NCBI RefSeq assembly: GCF_003056335.1
Contig: NZ_PYWA01000003.1
Location: 1-64,000, forward strand
DNA length: 64,000 nt
Origin: Paracoccus indicus
GTDB lineage: Bacteria; Pseudomonadota; Alphaproteobacteria; Rhodobacterales; Rhodobacteraceae
Direction: 5' to 3'
Shown here: piece by piece, positions 60,862 to 64,000 of the stretch
How positions within the stretch are numbered: position 1 is the first letter of the stretch
Layout of the letters: every line of letters begins with the position of its first letter
The notes under the pieces: generated by a model
What the model saw: the letters and a program-made list of their open reading frames with translations, nothing else
What the model was told of the DNA's origin: nothing
Database searches by the model: none
Position numbers and translations under genes: made by a program

Positions 60862-62124
60862 TCAGGGTGTCTGGGGGGCCTCGGACTGTTCGGCCTGTTC
60901 GGCGGACCATGCGCCCGCGGCCTCGACCGCGACCGGCGATGTCGTGGGCAGGACGCCCAGATAGCTTTCGGTCTGCTCGACCGGCACCGGCGCCCGCTGC
61001 GTCATGCGATAGAGCGCATAGAGGGCGATGACGGCGAAAAGCCCGCCCAGCACCACCCAGAACGCCCCCGGTCCCGTCGCCTGCATGGCCCAGCCCGTCG
61101 CGACCGGACCCGCGATCGCGCCCAGCCCGAAGGTGAAGACCAACCCGCCCGAAGCCGCGGGCATATCCTCAGGCGTGAGGGCGTCGTTGGTATAAGCGAG
61201 GAACAGCGCATAGAGCGGCGTGGTGACACCACCCGCGAAGAAGGCCGCGCCCATCATCGGCCAAAGCGCGCCATCGACCATGCCGCCGCACGCGCAACAG
61301 CCCGCGCCCAGGGCGGCGGCGCCCAAGATCAGCTTGCGACGGTCGATGCGGTCCGACAGCCAGCCGATGGGGTATTGCAGCACCAGCGCGCCCGCGAACA
61401 GCATCGCCACGAACAGCGCGATCTGCGATGCCGTCATGCCGATCTTGGTGCCGAAGACGGCCGCCATCCCCGATTGCGTGGCATAGACGCTGCCCAGCAG
61501 GAAGATCCCCACGGTGCTGAGCGGCGCAGCCCTCATCAGGGCGGTCAGCGACATGGGGCGGGCGACCTCGACCACGGGGGCGGGGGCCACCGACAGCAGG
61601 ATCGGCGCGAATGAGATCGACACCAGGATCGAGGCCACGATGAACAGCGCAGAATTGCCCGCATCGCCCAAGGTCAGCAGCGCCTGCGCCCCGATGATGC
61701 CAAGCGTCTGCGCGATCATGTAGGCCGACAGCACCTTGCCCCGTGTCTGGTTGGTCGAGGCCGCGTTCAGCCAGCTTTCCGCCGCCACATAGATCCCCGA
61801 CATGCAAAAGCCGATCAGCGCGCGCAGGATGGTCCAGGCCCAGGGCTCGGCCAGCAGGGGCAGGGCGATCAACCCCGCCGAGGTGAAGCTGCCCAAGGCC
61901 GCGAAGACCCGCACATGCCCCACGCGGCGGATCATCACCGGCGTCAGCCGCGCCCCCGACAGAAAGCCCACGAAATAGCCCGAGGTGACGATGGCCAGCT
62001 CGACCGAGGTGAAACCCTCGATCCCGCCGCGCAGGCCGATCAGCGTGAAATGCATGCCGTTGCCCAGCATGATCAGCACGACGCCGACAAGAAGAGCCCA
62101 GACTGACGATAGAACGCTGATCAC
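60862..62124 (-). CDS. MFS transporter (YcaD-like)
   Basis: This 420-residue protein has 12 hydrophobic helices and MFS features: the first-half ELAIVTSGYFVGFLSGARLTPVMIRRVGHVRVF (loop 2-3 motif), FCMSGIYVAAESWLNAAS, and in the second half GWLSDRIDRRKL (loop 8-9 repeat of the GxLaDrxGrr motif). It resembles the YcaD/UMF-type exporter clade; substrate unknown. Some proteins of this clade sit near siderophore loci and export or import siderophores. That is possible here because the iron-uptake genes are convergent next to it, but not shown. The acidic Ala/Glu C-terminal tail is cytoplasmic. Confidence 0.87.
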   Translation of the reverse strand: MISVLSSVWALLVGVVLIMLGNGMHFTLIGLRGGIEGFTSVELAIVTSGYFVGFLSGARLTPVMIRRVGHVRVFAALGSFTSAGLIALPLLAEPWAWTILRALIGFCMSGIYVAAESWLNAASTNQTRGKVLSAYMIAQTLGIIGAQALLTLGDAGNSALFIVASILVSISFAPILLSVAPAPVVEVARPMSLTALMRAAPLSTVGIFLLGSVYATQSGMAAVFGTKIGMTASQIALFVAMLFAGALVLQYPIGWLSDRIDRRKLILGAAALGAGCCACGGMVDGALWPMMGAAFFAGGVTTPLYALFLAYTNDALTPEDMPAASGGLVFTFGLGAIAGPVATGWAMQATGPGAFWVVLGGLFAVIALYALYRMTQRAPVPVEQTESYLGVLPTTSPVAVEAAGAWSAEQAEQSEAPQTP

Positions 62125-62246
62125 GCTGGTTTTCCCTTCGACCGGCCCGTTTGCGCGCAGTCTTGCCGCGATCGAGATCGACGCGCCCCGACATTTGCGC
62201 CATCGACAAGCCCGTTTGCGACGTCAGGTCGATCTGTCGGGGTCGC

Positions 62247-63872
62247 CTAGATGATGGCCAGGTTTCCCGTCACCACGGCCACGGCAAAGACCACGAGGTT
62301 CGCCGCCGCATGGGCCGCGATGGCGTCCGAGATGCGCCCGCTGCGCCTTGCGACCAGTGAGAAGACCAGCCCCGCGACGAAGGCCTCGGCCCAACGGTCG
62401 TGAAGGGCCGCGAAAAGGCCGGCGGTGATCAGCGCCGCCAGGATCACGCGGGCCATCGGGGCGGGACTGTCGGGTTCCGAACCGCGCAGGCGGGTTTCCA
62501 GATAGTCGCGGAAGAACAGCTCCTCGACCAGGGGAACCAGAAGCACGGTGCCGATGCCGCGGAACAGGAACCACAGCGCGACCATGCCGCCCGACAGCGT
62601 GCCATAGGGCAGGGGGCCTTCGGTCGGGGCGACGGGGATCAGGACCCACATCACGCCAACCAGGATGCCCGCCAGCCAAGACAAGGGCGAGATGCGCCAG
62701 ACAAGGTTTCGCAGGACCGGCCAGACCAGCGCCACGGCGGCCGCCACCAGAATCACCCGCAGGGGATAGAGCATCGCGGGCGTCATGCTGATGGCGGGTG
62801 CGACCACGGCGGTCAGCATGAAGACGGCGAAAGGCAGAATGCGCGCGGCGACCGGATCGCGCCACAGCGGAGGCAGCGTCTCGGTGCGTGCGGCCCGCAG
62901 GACGGGCGCGCGATGCAGCGCGGGAACGCGGCGGGCGATCAGGATGATGCCAAGCGCCACGATGGTGAACATCATCCAGCCCGCGTGGCTGTGAAAGCCG
63001 CCGACGGCCAGTTCGGGCTGGCCGTGCAGGCCGATCAACAGCAGCACCGCGATGCGCACCGCATTCAGCACCATGCTGGCGGCGATGCCGACCGGGAACA
63101 GCAGGAAGGCACGGGGAAACCGCAGTTCGGACCGGAACAGCCACAGGTAGAGGCTGACGAAGATCATCACCAGCGCGATGCCCTCGATCCCCGAACAGGC
63201 GGGCGCGATCGAGAGGATGAAGTCGCCCTCGCCGATGTGCTTGCGGATCGGGTCGACATAGAGGTCATAGCCCAACGGCTCGATCAGCATGGTGACGACG
63301 CGGAAGGTCACGTCCGAGATGCGTTCGATCTGCCAGATCGGCTGCAGGCGCACGGCCAGGGCGGGGGCCAGGCCGCTGGCGATCAGCGCGACACCCAGGG
63401 GCAGGCCGGTCTGCCCAAGGAATGCCCGCCAGCGGAACCGGGGCGCCAGCCAACCCGCAAGGCCGGTCAGGATCAGGCCCATTCCCGCGATCCACAGGGC
63501 AAAGGCCGGTGCCATCATCGCGGTTCCCGTCGCACCTTGCAGCATCAGGACGGGGATCATCGCAAGGACGAAGCCCGCAAGGTTCAGCAGCAGGGGGCGC
63601 GCGTCATGCCCTGCCTCGCTCAGCAGGTCGCGGAACAGCGCGGGCCGCAGCATCGAGAACAGCCCGACGGCGGCGATCATGCAGTAAAGCGCGGCAAGGC
63701 TCTTGCTGGCGGTGCCGCAGGCCGTGACGCCCCAGTTCCCGCGGCAGTCGAAATCGATGACATGCTTGAAGATCATCCCGATGACCAGGAATTCCAGCGC
63801 CAGAAGCCCGGCTGCCAAGGCGCAGGGCGCGACGCGGGGACGAAGCGGAGGGGCGGGCATGTCGCTCATCAT
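62247..63872 (-). CDS. xrtE: Exosortase E fused to CPBP intramembrane protease (XrtE, VPEID-CTERM system)
   Basis: This 541-residue polytopic protein is a fusion. The N-terminal two thirds hold the exosortase core with catalytic Cys226 in APACSGIEG, Arg273 in LNAVRIAV and His in GGFHSHAGW (294/296). The C-terminal part is a CPBP (CAAX-type) protease domain with the paired Glu450-Glu451 and Arg455 in EELFFRDYLE, His491 in ALHDRW and His521/Asn525 in HAAAN. This composite is the family named exosortase E/protease, which processes proteins carrying a VPEID-CTERM tail. The presumed substrate gene ends about 86 bases upstream on the same strand at the window edge. Start ATG 63872 (or 63869). Confidence 0.93.
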   Translation of the reverse strand: MMSDMPAPPLRPRVAPCALAAGLLALEFLVIGMIFKHVIDFDCRGNWGVTACGTASKSLAALYCMIAAVGLFSMLRPALFRDLLSEAGHDARPLLLNLAGFVLAMIPVLMLQGATGTAMMAPAFALWIAGMGLILTGLAGWLAPRFRWRAFLGQTGLPLGVALIASGLAPALAVRLQPIWQIERISDVTFRVVTMLIEPLGYDLYVDPIRKHIGEGDFILSIAPACSGIEGIALVMIFVSLYLWLFRSELRFPRAFLLFPVGIAASMVLNAVRIAVLLLIGLHGQPELAVGGFHSHAGWMMFTIVALGIILIARRVPALHRAPVLRAARTETLPPLWRDPVAARILPFAVFMLTAVVAPAISMTPAMLYPLRVILVAAAVALVWPVLRNLVWRISPLSWLAGILVGVMWVLIPVAPTEGPLPYGTLSGGMVALWFLFRGIGTVLLVPLVEELFFRDYLETRLRGSEPDSPAPMARVILAALITAGLFAALHDRWAEAFVAGLVFSLVARRSGRISDAIAAHAAANLVVFAVAVVTGNLAII

Positions 63873-63905
63873 GGGCCTTCGGGGGATCGGGTGGTCTTCA
63901 GACGA

Positions 63906-63931
63906 ACAGGCCCGCCGGACGGCAGGCCTGT
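63906..63931 (-). promoter_or_regulatory. Hairpin between the CTERM gene and xrtE
   Basis: ACAGGCC-C-GCCG-GA-CGGC-A-GGCCTGT is a near-perfect 26-base inverted repeat. It lies between the edge-truncated gene and xrtE, both leftward. No T run follows, so it may be a partial terminator or mRNA stabiliser that allows more of the sorted protein than of the sortase. Confidence 0.5.
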
Positions 63932-63958
63932 CAAGCTTGATGCCGTGGAAACGCGCGA

Positions 63959-64000
63959 TCAGTGGGCGCGGCGGCGGCGCTCCCAGGTCAGCAGCACGAT
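63959..64000 (-). CDS. C-terminal end of a probable VPEID-CTERM sorted protein (cut by window edge)
   Basis: Only the last 13 codons and the stop are inside the window: IVLLTWERRRRAH. A hydrophobic end followed by a cluster of arginines is the terminal part of a CTERM (PEP-CTERM-like) sorting signal. This places it directly upstream of and co-directional with exosortase E. The VPEID motif itself would lie about 20 residues earlier, outside the window. The call rests on the arginine-rich tail plus the neighbour. Confidence 0.6.
   Translation of the reverse strand: MVLLTWERRRRAH

Overview
This 64 kb window is chromosomal DNA of a high-GC alphaproteobacterium. It most resembles the Rhodobacteraceae, probably Paracoccus or a close relative (inference). 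The support is a SciP-CtrA pair, GAAC-N7-GAAC LexA boxes, an imuB-dnaE2 cassette, a Kdo-transferase capsule locus, TRAP-linked hexuronate catabolism, an exosortase E/VPEID-CTERM system, and codon use rich in third-position G/C. Genes are tightly packed, with many 1-30 base overlaps and several TTG/GTG starts. I saw no prophage, integrase or CRISPR array. The only mobile DNA is an IS3-type fragment at the left edge.

Layout. 1-1443: the tail of an IS3-family element has cut into proC and left only its C-terminal third; about 0.9 kb without a convincing gene follows. 1444-9567: tRNA-Ser(UGA), a lipoprotein, sufE, mnmA, the cell-cycle regulators sciP and ctrA, ligA and recG, then a 31-codon membrane peptide behind a LexA-type box. 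9691-16698: an Fe-S scaffold protein, hisI, gluQRS-trmFO, rplY, an acyltransferase, an L-lactate-dehydrogenase-like flavoenzyme, a small lipoprotein and a TetR regulator. 16774-23829: dnaG, rpoD with a BLUF photoreceptor gene overlapping its end, rmuC, yjbQ and an SDR. 23993-33031: nrdR and the riboflavin genes (ribD; then ribE, ribBX, ribH, nusB), split by an oppositely oriented capsule block (kpsS-like, a polysaccharide export lipoprotein, kpsC-like). 33550-37076: a DUF481 outer-membrane protein, a VOC protein divergent from a LysR regulator, and an aldose epimerase.

37083-49699 is a compact hexuronate and unsaturated-uronate catabolic locus. It has a GntR regulator, uxaC, a TRAP transporter (dctPQM), kdgF, kduI, kduD, uxuB and uxaA. 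A convergent gntR-uxuA-kdgK operon faces it. Together they import (oligo)uronates and funnel glucuronate, galacturonate-type and 4-deoxy unsaturated uronates to 2-keto-3-deoxygluconate and then its 6-phosphate. 49801-54654 is an SOS mutagenesis cassette, imuB-dnaE2, with a LexA box but no imuA. 54651-60827 is a siderophore uptake system: a four-gene ABC importer divergent from a TonB-dependent receptor. 60862-64000 holds an MFS transporter, exosortase E fused to a CPBP protease, and at the very edge the last 13 codons of what looks like a cognate CTERM-sorted protein.

The items I rate highest for follow-up are the LexA-boxed 31-aa membrane peptide after recG, the BLUF photoreceptor translationally linked to rpoD, the imuA-less SOS mutasome, and the exosortase E/CTERM pair at the right edge.
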